From: Baffinella frigidus
Lineage: Eukaryota > Cryptophyceae > Cryptomonadales > Baffinellaceae
DNA length: 24,681 nt
Reading direction: 5' to 3'
NCBI GenBank assembly: GCA_026770585.1
Contig: MU646810.1
Location: 110,471-135,151 of the forward strand
The notes beneath the pieces were generated by a model. That model had not been told where the DNA came from and made no database searches. It saw only the letters and a program-made list of their open reading frames with translations. Below, piece after piece: positions 1 through 12,407 of this stretch (its first letter is position 1; every line of letters begins with the position of its first letter). The translations under genes and the position numbers were made by a program.

Positions 1-33
1 CAACCCTCAACCCTCAACCCTCAACCCTCAAAC

Positions 34-120
<87 letters not shown>

Positions 121-121
121 G
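1..121. repeat. CAACCCT heptamer array
   Basis: About 17 nearly perfect copies of a 7-bp unit, a variant of the CCCTAAA telomere-type repeat with C for one A. Scattered CTCT variants occur. Since the array lies at the window edge, its true length is unknown. From 122 to about 300 there is nothing further that I recognise. Confidence 0.9.
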
Positions 122-304
122 ACCCTAATCCCATACCGGCCGCTCACCTAGACCACATCCCACTAGAACCCCCGTAGATACCCTCATACCTTCAGGAAAC
201 CGCAGGGCCTGATCCTCGAAACCCCCAGCCAGCACCCGAGAACCTTGGTCGAACAGCGAGGGGGCAAACGGATCTTTTTAATTCGGATACGAATTCACCC
301 GCGA

Positions 305-477
305 CCACACAAGGCTGGCATTGGCCTTTTCTCAAATGTTGGTTTTAAGGCCGCGTCCAGGATTTGTACGGAGTTAGTCACGCAACTCTACGAAATTCCG
401 CAGAGGTGCGTGACCAAATCCCTTGTGAACCCTCGAAAAGAAGGTTTTATAAAAAGGCCATTTGTAGCCTTGTGTGG
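305..477. mobile_element. Inverted-repeat element, CCACACRAGGCT family
   Basis: Imperfect 26-bp arms at 305-330 and 452-477 begin CCACACAAGGCT and end AGCCTTGTGTGG. The same termini occur on the element at 4833-5013 and, as one arm, near 10495-10546. It has no coding capacity, so it is a MITE-like element mobilised in trans, if mobile at all. Confidence 0.6.
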
Positions 478-591
478 AAAGCCTCGCGGAGGTCTGTCCA
501 CACATGTGTCTCTCAATTTGCAGTTGCATTTTTAAATGATGACTTCGCCTGTTGGCGAAACCAAGATGTAAAACGGACGTTGTTGTATAAT

Positions 592-797
592 ACCGGGACG
601 TGACATTGACCTGGTGTGTATCTCACCGGGACGTGACCGATATCTGGCGTGTATCTCAAATCTGGTCTGTATCTCAAATCTGACCTGTATCTCACATTTG
701 GGGTGTATCTCAAATCTGGCCTGTATCTCAAATCTGGCGTGTATCTCCGGGACGTGACCGATATCTGGGGTGTATCTCAAATCTGGGGTGTATCTCG
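592..797. repeat. 18-bp tandem array (TGTATCTCAAATCTGGNN)
   Basis: About eight 18-bp units with alternating GG, CC and TC ends, interrupted twice by a CCGGGACGTGACCGATATCTGG insert, giving a two-level repeat. It ends 11 bp before the exon 1 acceptor. Open frames through it are consequences of a period divisible by three. Confidence 0.8.
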
Positions 798-808
798 CAC
801 GTCCGCAG

Positions 809-861
809 AACCGCGCTCCGATCTTCGACGCCCAGCTGCTCGCCGTCCTCAACCTCCTCAG
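809..861 (+). CDS. GBP-like gene, exon 1 of window (after the G3 motif)
   Basis: The AG acceptor is at 807-808 and the GT donor at 862-863. It encodes NRAPIFDAQLLAVLNLL and leaves two bases (AG) for a Ser codon completed by exon 2. In GBPs the residues after the DTEG switch motif run D..IFALA.LLSS, and this exon has the same hydrophobic pattern with LLSS formed across the splice. It is the first coding segment I can support. Earlier exons with the P-loop must be upstream of the window or degraded. The frame is also open through the 18-bp repeats upstream, so the acceptor choice rests on the AG and the family pattern. Confidence 0.6.
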
Positions 862-3800
862 GTCCCACGCCAGAGGGCTCGAAACATTCACTTTTGGCAT
901 CTTTCAGGGGGAATTCCCTGAATCCTTAAGTCAACGACGCCAGATCTGGCGTGGATAAGGCGTCGGTTTCCCTCGAGCCCTCTGGCGTGGAGAGTAGTGC
1001 TTGCATTCCTCAATTTCCTTAGGTCCGCTGATCCTACTTCTGCCTCACTCGGGCCTCAGCCTCACTTGGGTTGACGGACTATTCTCAAGTTGACGTGCTG
1101 GGTGTGCGGTACAAATCCGACAAGTTTGGAACGGAAAACGTGAAAACGTGTGGAAGGGGAGGGTCTCCCCTTCCACACCCACTCGAGACCATAAAAGGTA
1201 CTATTTGTAAATGTGTCGCAGAGCCACGACAGAGTTTTGTACTGGAATTGCTGTACATCACCGTGTGAGACGCCCCCTTTCCGCAGCTGGGTGGTGCTGT
1301 ACACCAAAACGTGTGGGATGACTCCTTTCCGCTCGTGGGCGGTTTTTGACAATCCCGTGTGAGATGACTCCTTTTACCAGCTCAGTTGTGCTGTACACCA
1401 CCGTGGGGGTGATCGACCGTGTTCGCTTGTGTGGCCAAACCACAACTCGCGTGTGCGCCACAGCTCGCTGTACACCAATGTGTGGGGCGACTCCTTGCCG
1501 CATACAACAACGTGTGAGATGTCCCATTTCCGCAGTTCGGTGGTGCTGTACACCAAAATGTGTAAAATGACTCTTTTCCGCCCGTTGGCGGTTTCTGAAA
1601 ATAACGTGTGAGATGCCCCAGTTCCGCAGGACGGTCGTCCTCTACAACACCGTGTGTACGTCTATTATAACGTCTATACATCTCTTGTAACGTCTATACA
1701 TCTATTATGAAGCCTATACATCTATTATAACGTCTATACAACACATTTTGAGATGCCCCCGTTCTGCAGTTCGGCCGTCCTCTCTAGTGTCTAGGGTCTA
1801 GGGTCTAGGGTCTAGGGTCTAGGGTCTACGGTCCAGGGTCTCGGGTCTCGGGTCTCGGGTCTAGGGTCTACACCAAATTGGGGGTGATCGATGTGTGAGT
1901 ATACTCGCGTGTTCGATTACATTCCCGTGCGTGGTTATATTTGCGTTTTGGCCACAGTACGGTTGTGCTGTACACCACCGTGTGAGATGAATAAACCTGC
2001 TCAATTTCAAATTTGCACCACGAAAGTCTTAAGGCGGGCCCGTCCGGTCATCCTAAAGTGGAGCGATATTTTCATTAAGATGACTCCTTTCCGCAGTTCG
2101 GTGGTGCTGTACAACAACGTGGGGGTCATCGACCGCTCGGCCGTCGAAAAGCTCGCCTACGCCATCACCACCGCCTCGACAATGTCATACTTCGAACAGG
2201 TTCGGCCACTCATGCCGCAGATTTGTACCGCGAATCACTTTTAAAGCGAAGCGTTGCGTTGTGAAATCCAAATTTGTACCGCGAAACACTTTTAAGGCGA
2301 ACCGTCGCGTTGTGAAATCCCCACTTGACCGCTCGGCCGTCGAGAAGCTCGCCTGCGCTATCACCACCGCCTCCACCATGTCATACTTCGAACAGGTTCG
2401 GCCACTTCAGGCCACACACGGGGATTCGCCTAAAGTTAATTCTGGAAATTTGTACCATAAACACGCGCACCCCATACAGTGCACAGTGGGCTTCGCAGAA
2501 AATTTCGACAAGAAATCCTGTCGAAATGTCGGTCAACAAGAAGTCTTTGTACCGAGCAATTATTAATTACTACCACGAACATAAATGGACCGATCTGCGA
2601 AGCTCACTGTGTGGTGCACCATTAACCCTGGTACGATATGGGCGGGCGCAGGAGAGTCAGGAGAACGCGATCTCGAGATTTTTTTGATTCCCCGACCTCC
2701 CGACCCCGACCCAAAATCCGCGCTGACCCGAAAATTCAAGACCGACATTGAATGCGGCGCGTCGCAGGAGAGTAAGGGGAACGCGATCTCGATGATTTGT
2801 GACATAGCGTGGTATGGGGGGGTTGCAAAAATCGATGGTTTGCTCAATCTGTGAGGGTTGGTGGTACCATTAACCTCTAAACGACATTGAATGTGGCGCT
2901 CCGCAGGAGAGTAAGGAGAATGCGATCTCGCGGCCGCATCTCCTCTGGACCATCCAGAACTTCAACCATGGAACACCACGCTTTGGGGGTGTGCAGCACC
3001 CATTAACCGATACACGATATTTACCGATACACGATATTTGTTTACCATGAACCGATACACGATACTGAATATGGCGTTCCGCAGGAGAGTGAGAAAAACA
3101 CTGTGTGTGGTGCACCATTAACCGCCATCCCTTAAGTGGCGAGTAGGATCATACGCCCTACCGTAGGGCCCTAGGACCTGCCTAGGACCTCTTGGGGGGT
3201 CAAATTTGACCCTCTCGCCACTTACGGGATATGGCATGGCGCGTCGCAGGAGAGTAAGGAGAATGCGATCTCGCGGCCGCACCTCCTCTGGACCATCCAG
3301 AACTTCAACCTCCTCCTCAACTCCGGCCAGGTATTTAGGATTTTGGGTTTAGGCAGAGAGAGGCCTTGAGTACCACCACGGGGGTGAAATGATAGGGTTT
3401 AGGGTTCAGGGTTTGGGATTTAGGGTTTAGGGTTCAAAGTTTAGGGTTTAGGGTTTAGGGATTAGGGTTCAGGGTTTAGGGTTTAGGGTTTAGGGTTTAG
3501 GGTTTAGGGTTTAGGGTTTAGTGTTGAGTGTTTAGGGCACCTCCTCTGGACCATCCAGAACTTCAACCTCCTCCTCAACTCTGGCCAGGTAAACCCTCAA
3601 TCCCAAATCTGAAACCCCAAACCCTAAACACCACACCCTAAACCCTTAACCCTAAACCCTAAACCCCACACCCTAAACCCTAACCCCCAAATCCTAAACC
3701 CCACACCCTAAACCCTAAACCCGAAACCCTCCCCACCCACTTAATGTTTTGGGGTTGCAGGGGCAGGGGCCAGCGACGGGGGCGGTTGCATCATACACCC

Positions 3801-6800
3801 TACACCCCACACCCTGACTCCTGGCCCCTGACCTCTAAATCCTGAACTGAGTGTGTCTCGGACCTGATACACCCTACACCCTCACCCCAGACCCCGAAAC
3901 CCTGAACGTTTGTCTGGATCCGTGCGATGACACAAAACCCTAACCCCTAGACCCTACACCCTATACCCTAACACGCATCGCGCAATGCAGCACGCGTTGA
4001 TGGTGTCTCGGGCCTGGGGTTGCAGGGGCAGGGGCCAGCGACGGGGGCAGAGTGGATCCAGCAGCTTCTATCGCAGATCGACCACTCGAATAACGGGACA
4101 TCGACGTTTCACCATGTGAGAGCCTCATTTCGAGAATTTCGTGAATCACACACACGCGAACAATACATGGGATAGATTTCGTGAATAACCCATACGCGAA
4201 TGCTCCATAGGACCGATCGACCACTCGAATAACGGCACATCGACGTTTTACTATGTGAGAGCTACACAGTGGGCTACGCAGGGATTTCGTGAATGGCCCA
4301 TAGGCGAACAATCGATAGGACCGTACGATGATTCTAGAGGTTTGGTCGATCACTCGAATAATGGCACGTCGACGTTGCACCATGTGAGCGTCTCTTTTTC
4401 TTATTCGTACTACTAATATTAAAGCATTTGTGTGGTAATTTTCGTTGCCAGGAAAAGAACTAGGTTTCCCAGGATGAATGTGAGAGGGTGACTGGGAGGC
4501 TATCCGAGCTGTTGACTGTGATTCTAGTAGGACTAAGAGGGTGTTACGTTCCACCATGCGAGAGTGTTGAGGGGATTGACTGAGAGACTATCCTGACTGT
4601 TGGCCTCATTCCGGAGGTATGGTGGAGAATCACGCCACACGCCCACCCGCCGCATCACTGAATTTGTACCACGAAACCACCTTTTATCGAACCTCAAGAC
4701 GGTTTCGTGAATAACCCATAAGCCCTAAGCCAAAGAGAGTGAATCGCACCATCAATATCCGAAGGTTGATGGTGCGATACCTAGTTTGCCTCGTTCGGGC
4801 CAGAACACGAAACCTGAAACTTCCACAAGCGACCACACGAGGCTATCCGTGCGAACAGAATAAAAGGACTTTTTAAAATTTGTGGGGAAATGATCACGTT
4901 TCCGTACGGATGTCCGTACGGAAACGTGATCAAATGCTGACTTTTGGCGTGTTTCCAGGGCAATAATCCAATAATTAACTTATGAATCTGTTCGCATGGA
5001 TAGCCTCGTGTGGGAACCGTCGTGTGCTGAAATTCTTTCGTGTGATCTGTTGGCCTGATTCCGAAGATTTGGGGGAGAATCACGCCGCACGCCCACCCAC
5101 CGCATCTCTGTGGAATTTGTATCACGAAACCACCTTTCAGCGAACCGTCGCGTTCTGAAACCTTCTTCTTCTTCTTCTTCTTCTTCTTCTTCTTCTTCTT
5201 CTTCGTTATTACTCTCGATACAGGTCCTAAATGAGACCCTTGCGCCTTGAGTTAAGTGATACAAAAGTCTATGAGCCTTAAGAAACGGGCCCACCTCGGA
5301 AACGTGAGTGCTGATTTTTTTTTCAAAGTTGACTAATATAAAATCTTCTGGCTAGCAATGTAAAATTTTCTGGCTAGCAATGTTCTTCCGCTCGCGAGTG
5401 GAAGAAAGTTGATTCTACCCGAGAAACACGCCAACCGTGTTGGGAATTGTTGCTGTTTGCCGCCGGAGTTTTAAAAATCTGTACCACGATAAGCCATCTA
5501 AACACTTTTAGCGCGAACGAGTGTGTTTGACAATGGAACTTGTGACCTGGCGTGGTGATCAGGACTTCAACGCGTTCTTCCGCTCTCTCGGCGCGTCCTT
5601 CCTTCCTTTCCCGACAGCGTATCACCCCATGCTCTGAAACCCTCAACCAAAAACCGTTGGTAATTTATTGCCAAACAAGGTCGTTTTTTTAAACGACTTC
5701 AACTTTGTTTCTTGTCACTCGGCGCGTCATTCCTTCCTTTCTCAACAGCGTATCACCCCACGCCCTCAAACCTATCACCCCATGCCCTCAAACCCAAAAA
5801 CGTATCCAAAACCGTATCCCACAACACGACTTCAACGTTGTTTATTCTCTCTAGGCGCGTCCTTCCTTCCTTTCCTGACAGGGTTCCACCCCACCATTTA
5901 GCAGCGACAGGGGGCTTCACGGATACAGTCCATCTAAACGATTTGCACTGAAATCGTATCCCTTTGCATTGGATTCTGTCCGCATTTTCCCCGGATATCC
6001 GGGGGAAAAGGATCTCGGCCGCTGCTAAGTGGGCCCTCCGACCCTAAACCCACAACCGTATCCAAAAAAATGACCTCAACTTGGTTTCTTCTCTCTAGGC
6101 GCGTCCTTCCTTCCTTCCCCGACAGCGCACCACCCCGTGTCCTCCAACCCTAATCCCCACACCCTAAGTCAGAGCGAGTAACCCGCGGACTCGCAGGCTG
6201 GTGGACGATCTCAAGAGGCTGACCAAGCTCTGCCCGAGCGTCCCACCACCGTCGATTGCATGCGTTTCCTGGTGCTATTTCTGTCGAGGCTAGTCATTGT
6301 CCTGATAGCTAACGCGCCGCAGGCTGGTCGACGACCTCAAGAGGCTCACCAAGCCCCCGACTATTTACGTTTGGCGTGTTTCTGAAACAAAGCTGTGGGG
6401 CAACTCCTGAGAATCAACTTTAGGCATTTTTTTACTCCACCCGATGAAGCGCAGGCTGGTCGACGACCTCAAGAGGCTGACCAAGCTCCCGGTCGAGAAC
6501 CACACCCCCGCGTACAAGAAAGCCGTCGACGATCTCTCCAGCCGGTGCTGAATCCTCACCCCTCACCCTCTCCCCTAACCGCTGAGCCCTCAAAGTAGCA
6601 ATGTTGCTGCGCCGCCTCAGCCTAAACCCCGACCCTCTCCCCTAACCGCTAAAGTTATCGACGATCTCTCCAGCCGGTGCTGCACCCCAGCCTTGAAAGC
6701 AGCAACGTTGCTGCGCCGCCTCAGCCGGGTTGCTTAAGTTGACATACTGGGTCCGCGGTGCACATCCATGCTTAAGTTGATATGCTGGGTCTTCGGTACA

Positions 6801-9800
6801 CACCCGTCAAATTTTGCGATGAAAAGCGCCCGGGCCCACCAAATTGGTGATCCCAAAAGGCAGGATATCGTGGCAGGCCCCTAGGCCCGGGTTTCTCGTA
6901 GAAACCCTACGGCCTACCGTGGCTAATGCCGTAAGCTCAACTACCCGAATTTCAGCTCGTTGCCGTATGCACGTGGCAGGATCTGTAGGAGGTGGAGATA
7001 GAATCCATCCGGGAAAAGCTCGTGAGAGCGGCCGACACGGGGAACAGTATGTAGCGCAATGCGGAAGATATGTGCGGCGCTGACGCTGGTTGTTTGGCAA
7101 CAAATTACCAATCTCCATCCTGTTCCGGTTAGATTCCAGGGCAATGGATAGAATTCTAGTACCAATAGTTTAGATGGACTGTATCCGTGAAGCCCCCGGT
7201 GGCTGCTAAGTGGGCACGGAAGTCAGCAAAGTTAAAGGAGAAAAACAACAAACAATTGTTTCATAGGACCCCCCCCCAGGTCCCTACGGCCTACCGTAGG
7301 TTATGCTGTAGGCCTAACTACCCGGTTTGTGGCAGGATCTCGCATCTGTCCTCTGCGAAGACGATCGGGGACATGAAACTCACTGGAACGCGCCTCGCCG
7401 AGCTTGTAAGCCTAACCCTCATCCCCATCCTTGAACCCTAAACCTTGAACAAACCCCGACCCTGAAAACTCTGATCCGAAACCCTAACCCTCAACCCTAG
7501 CTCTGAACACCAACCCTAAGCCCTAAATCCTCACCCTAGAGAGAGATCTTCTTGCAAATCTTAAGCCCGACGCGCCTCGCGGAACTTGTAAGCCTAACCC
7601 TAAACCTGGACCCTTACCCAAAATCTTAATCTTACACCCAAAGCCTGACTCCTAACGCTCAGCCTGTGAGGGTTGGTGGGTATTAATCTCCTTAGAAGTA
7701 TTAATTAATTGCTTTGCGGCAACGAAAATTACTACACGATTTGCTCATAAAAGTAATAGTAGAGCGTTTGTGTAGTAAATTTCGTTACGCCAAAAGCAAT
7801 TAATTAATAATTTTGTGGATATGAAACCGTACACCCTCGCCCTGAACCCTAACCCTGCCCTGAACCTTAGCCCTTGCCCTAAACCCTAACCCTGAACCCT
7901 CATCCTGCACCCTAACCCAAACCCTGAGCCCCAGCCCTAAACCCTAACCCTACGCCCCGAACCCTCAAACCTAAAACCTAAAACCTAGAACCTAAACCCT
8001 AAACCTGAAACCCAAAACCTAAACCCTAAACCCTAAACCTAAAACCTAAACCCTAAACCTGAAACCATAAACCCTGCACACTAAAACCTAAATATTTAAC
8101 CCTGCACCCCAGTCCTAAACCCTAACCCTCCGCCCTGAACCCGGAACGCCAAACCAGGTGCCCCAAACCCCTAGCCTGAACCATAACCCTAAACCCTAAA
8201 CCCTCAACTCAAGCCCTAGCCGCAAACCCTGAATTCTGAACTCTAAACCAGGTGCGCAAGTGGGCGGAGGGCATCAACGAACCTCAGCCCTAAACCCTAA
8301 CCCTACGCCCTGAACCCCAAGCATGAACCCTAAACCTCAAGCCTGCACCCTAATTCTAAACCATAACCCTGGACCCCAGCCCTAAACCTTGACACTACGC
8401 CCTGAACCCCTAACTCGAAACCAGGTGCGCAAGTGGGCGGAGGGCATCAACGTTCCCATCAACGGTGCGGGATTAGGGTTTAGGGTTTAGGGTTTGATAT
8501 TTAGGGTTTAGGTTTTCTTGGTTTATGGTTTATGGTTTATGGTTTATGGTTTATGGTTTATGGTTGATGGTTTATGGTTGATGGTTTATGGTTTATGGTT
8601 GAGGTTTTAGGGTTTAGGTTTGAGGGTTTAGGGTGTGTCGTTTAGGGTTTAGAGTTCATGGGTCAGGGTTTAGGGTTTAGGGTTTAGGGTTTAGGGTTTA
8701 GGGTTTAGGGTTTAGGGTTCATGGGTCAGTGTTTAGGGTTTAGGGTTTAGGGTTTAGGGTTTAGGGTTTAGGCTTGAGGATTTAGGGTTTAGGATTCAGG
8801 GTGTAGGGTTTGCATGCCTGCCGTTCAGGGTGCGGAGTGGAGGGACTGATGCTCAGGGGGCAGGACGTTCAACGCGGTCTCCACCCTAAACCCTAAACCC
8901 TAAACCCTAAACCCTACACTCTGAACCCTAAAGCCCAACGCCCTGCCGCGCGCAGGCCTGCATCTCAAGTCTGAAATTTGGCAGACTTCAAGATCAACAA
9001 CGCTGAACTCTTACCCCTACAACCCTAACCCCTCCCCAAACCCTCGAGACTTCACGGCAGGAGCGATACCGAAGGGTGGTACGGAATGCCGGAATTAGGT
9101 TGGCGCCGGAATTCACGCGCCCACCCTTATCCGGAATTCACGCGCCCACCCTAATCCAATACACCCTTCACCCTCCAAACTTGAAGGCGAACATCGCGCA
9201 GGCTTGCATCTCAAGTCTGAAGTCTGGCAGACATCAACCCTAACCCCTACCTCAACCCTAAAATCCACACCCTAACTCCTGCAGACTTCAAGGCGAACAG
9301 CGCGCAGGAGCTGCTTGAGCACATCCTGCGGCGAGAGGTGAATCCTCAACCCTAACGCCTAAACCCTACACCCTGAACCTACACTCTAAACCCTGAACCT
9401 TACACCCAAACCCCGACTCCCAACACCCTAAACTCCAAACCCTACTGCCTAAACCCTACACCCTAAACCTACACCCCACACCCTAAACCTTAAACCCTAA
9501 CTCCTAACCCCAAACCCCTTAACCCTAAACCCTAAACCCTAAACCGTAATGCCTAAACCCTTCACCCTAAATCCCAAACCCTAAACCCTAACCCCTAAAC
9601 CCTCAATCCTAAACCCTACACCCAGGTGGCGCGCGCGTCCCTGCGCTACGTGCAGCTCATGCAGGAGGTCTTTACCCTAGACTCTAAACCGTGTAGGGGT
9701 TAGGGTGTGTACCTTCAACCCTGAACCTTCAACCCTGCAGCCTGCGCTACGTGCAGCTCATGCAGGAGGCACCCCCTGACCCATAAATATGCAGGAGGCA

Positions 9801-12359
9801 ACCCCTAATTCTTAAAGCGTTTATGGTTTAGGATTTAGGTTGTGTTCCTTAAACATAAGCCTGCAGCTTCCACTACGCCCAGCTTATGCAGGAGGTACCC
9901 CCTAACCCATAAATATGCAGGATGTAACCCCTAATCCATAAATGTGCTGGAGATACCCCCTAAACCCTAAACCGTCTGTGGTTAAGGATTTAGGGTTCGT
10001 ACCTTAAAACCTAAGCCTGCAGCCTCCGCTTCGCCCAGCTTATGCAGGAGCTCTTAAACTTTCAACCCTCAACCCCAAACCATCAACCCTCAACCCCAAA
10101 CCCTGAACCCTCAACCTCTCAACCCTCAACCCAGCTTATGCAGAAGGTCTCCGCCGCTCGCTCCACAAACCCCACGCCCCATGAGCCCCTAAAATCTGGA
10201 CCCTAAACCCCCAGCCGTTCAGGGTTTAGGGTTTGTACCTTCAACCCTAAACCCTGAACCCCGAACCCTGAACCCTCAGCCCCAAACCCTAAACCCTAAA
10301 CCCCACACCCTCACCCCTGAATCCTAAACCCCACACCCCAAACCCCAAACCCTAAACCCTAATCCCTAACCCAGGTGCGGCCGCCGATGCTGGAGAAGGA
10401 CTTGCTTGCCAAACACGAGGAGGCGCTCGCGCTCACCACCAAGGGCCATTCCAAGGTCTGTTCTTCCTGCCGCGCTTGCGTTTACGGTCCAGGCTGGCCA
10501 CACGAGGCTGACCGTGTCCTTTTTATAAGACCTACACGTGGTTACATACGACTTTGTTTGGAAGATTTTTGTGTCGGAAGTGGTCACGGTGTACGGAAGA
10601 GAGTTATGCTGGAGAAGGACCTGCTGGCGAAGCACGAGGATGCGCTTGCTCTCACCACCAAGGGCCATTCCAAGGTCTGTTCCTGAGGAATTTCCGGTTA
10701 ATTACAAGTCTTTGTACCGATCAGTTATTAATTAGTACCACGGAGTTAAATGGACCGATCTGGGAAGCGCGCTGTGTAGTGCGCTCGTCAGAATGCTGGA
10801 TAGAGAGGTGCTTGCGAAGCATGAGGAGGTGCTCACCACCAAGGGCCATTCCAAGGTCTGCCGCCACACTGTGGGTTTTGATGGAAGTTTCGGTAAATAA
10901 TAAGTCTTTGTACCGAGCAGTTATTAATTAGTACTACGGAAATACATGGACTGATCTGGGAAGCGGACTGTGTAGTGCGCTCGTCGGAATGCTGGAGAGA
11001 GAGGTGCTCGAAAAGCACGAGAAGGTGCTCGCTTTCACCACCAAGGGCCATTCCAAGGTCTGCTGCCACACTGTGGGTTTTGATGGAAATTTCGGTAAAT
11101 AATAAGTCTTTGTACCGAGCAGCTATTAATTAGTACCACGTGAATAAATGGACCGATGTGTAAAGGCACAAGGAGGCGTTCGCGCTCACCACCAAGGGCC
11201 ACTCCACGGTCATCCTAAGGAATTGTCTGTCAATCAGATGTCTTTGTACCGAGCAGTTATTAATTAGTACCACGAAAATGAATAATGCTTTCTGGCCGCC
11301 ACTGGCACGCTTCTGCCCGGAGGAGTGCCCATCCCAGACTCATCTGGGCACATGTTTGATTTCAAAGAAAATGGCCTATCAAACAAATTTCTGGCCCTAA
11401 TTGAATTTAATTAGGGTCCTAATTAACCTTCGTCCGACTCCTTTGAAGACGATGGACTACGAGGGTTTCATTTCGTTTAGGCTCACGATTCGGTGGTTGT
11501 TCCAGTACTGGAAAGGCGACGCCCCCACCTCCTCCGAACTACCAGCCCCTTCTTGCCCCTGGGAGTACTCTTGTCCATTTTCACTTATTTTTGCCCCTTT
11601 TCGGTAAGAATGACACATGCACGGCTCTGGCGGTCGTCGAAGGCGCACGCGGGATCTGCTCAGACCCCCACCTGCTCAGATCGTTCCCCTCTTGTCTCCC
11701 CACGACTTGGTTGTGAACTGCTGGGCACTGCTGGCTCAGGTCCTGCTGGTTGTGCACTGCTGACCCAGCAGGGTCTGAGCCAGCAGTGCCCCAGCAGTGC
11801 ACAACGATGCTCTTGTCTCTTCACGACTTGGTTGTGAGCGCCTTTCCGTGTGCCTTCGACGACTGGGATCTGCTCTGATCCCAACCTCATCAGATCGTTC
11901 CCCCTCTTGTCTCCCCACGACTTGGTTGTGAACTGCTGGGGCACTGCTGGCTTAGGTCCTGCTGTTTGTGCACTGCTGACCCATCAGGGTCTGAGCCAGC
12001 AGTGCCCCAGCAGATCGGTCCATTTATCTCCGTGGAACTAATTAATAACTTTTCGGTACAAAGACTTCTTATTACCCGATATTTCGGTCGAACTTGCCTT
12101 CAAACCCCACTGTGTGGCGACCAAGTCGTGCACTGCTGGGTCAGGCCGTGCCAGTTTCCGGAGGCGCACGGGACCTTTGGAAAGGGGCAGGGGCCCAGCA
12201 GGACACACGCAATCATGGATGATGTTCTAAAACATCGTCTGCGTGGGGTCTGAGCACGGCCCTGGTGATGTGGCAGTCCTCGAAGGCTCATGGGAACTTT
12301 GTGACGGTGCTCCGCCAGGGTGTCAGCTACATCATCGACGGTCTCTCCCCTCTCTGCCC

Positions 12360-12407
<48 letters not shown>

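Larger units (their letters stand above)
1258..1990 (+). repeat. Minisatellite made of the exon 2 acceptor junction
   Basis: Degenerate units of about 45 bp, each containing the intron end GATGACTCCTTTCCGCAG and the exon 2 start TTCGGTGGTGCTGTACACCA. Junctions with AG are at about 1286, 1380, 1535, 1629, 1769 and 1957; other units have lost the AG. The unit at 1381-1422 keeps 14 exon codons, to GVIDR. Parts of the array are interrupted by 20-bp and heptamer repeats. Confidence 0.75.

Noticed and set aside
1-121. Chromosome end (true telomere)
   Set aside because: The array is a CCCTCAA variant. Similar arrays are scattered through the introns of one gene, and the orientation switches, so these are interstitial repeats.
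3376-3735. Head-to-head telomere fusion
   Set aside because: The opposed arrays are separated by an echo of exon 3 and are followed by the next exon of the same gene, so a chromosome fusion is not needed.
3961-4557. 198-codon open frame on the minus strand
   Set aside because: It is the antisense of exon 4 and its tandem echoes; the repeat period keeps it open. No family resemblance.
5668-5951. Short forward frames rich in Pro/Ser/Phe
   Set aside because: They arise from degenerate copies of exon 5 and its pyrimidine-rich text.
10593-11270. CRISPR array
   Set aside because: Regular spacing, but the repeats are exon copies of 60-80 bp in a eukaryotic gene and the spacers are also repeated.
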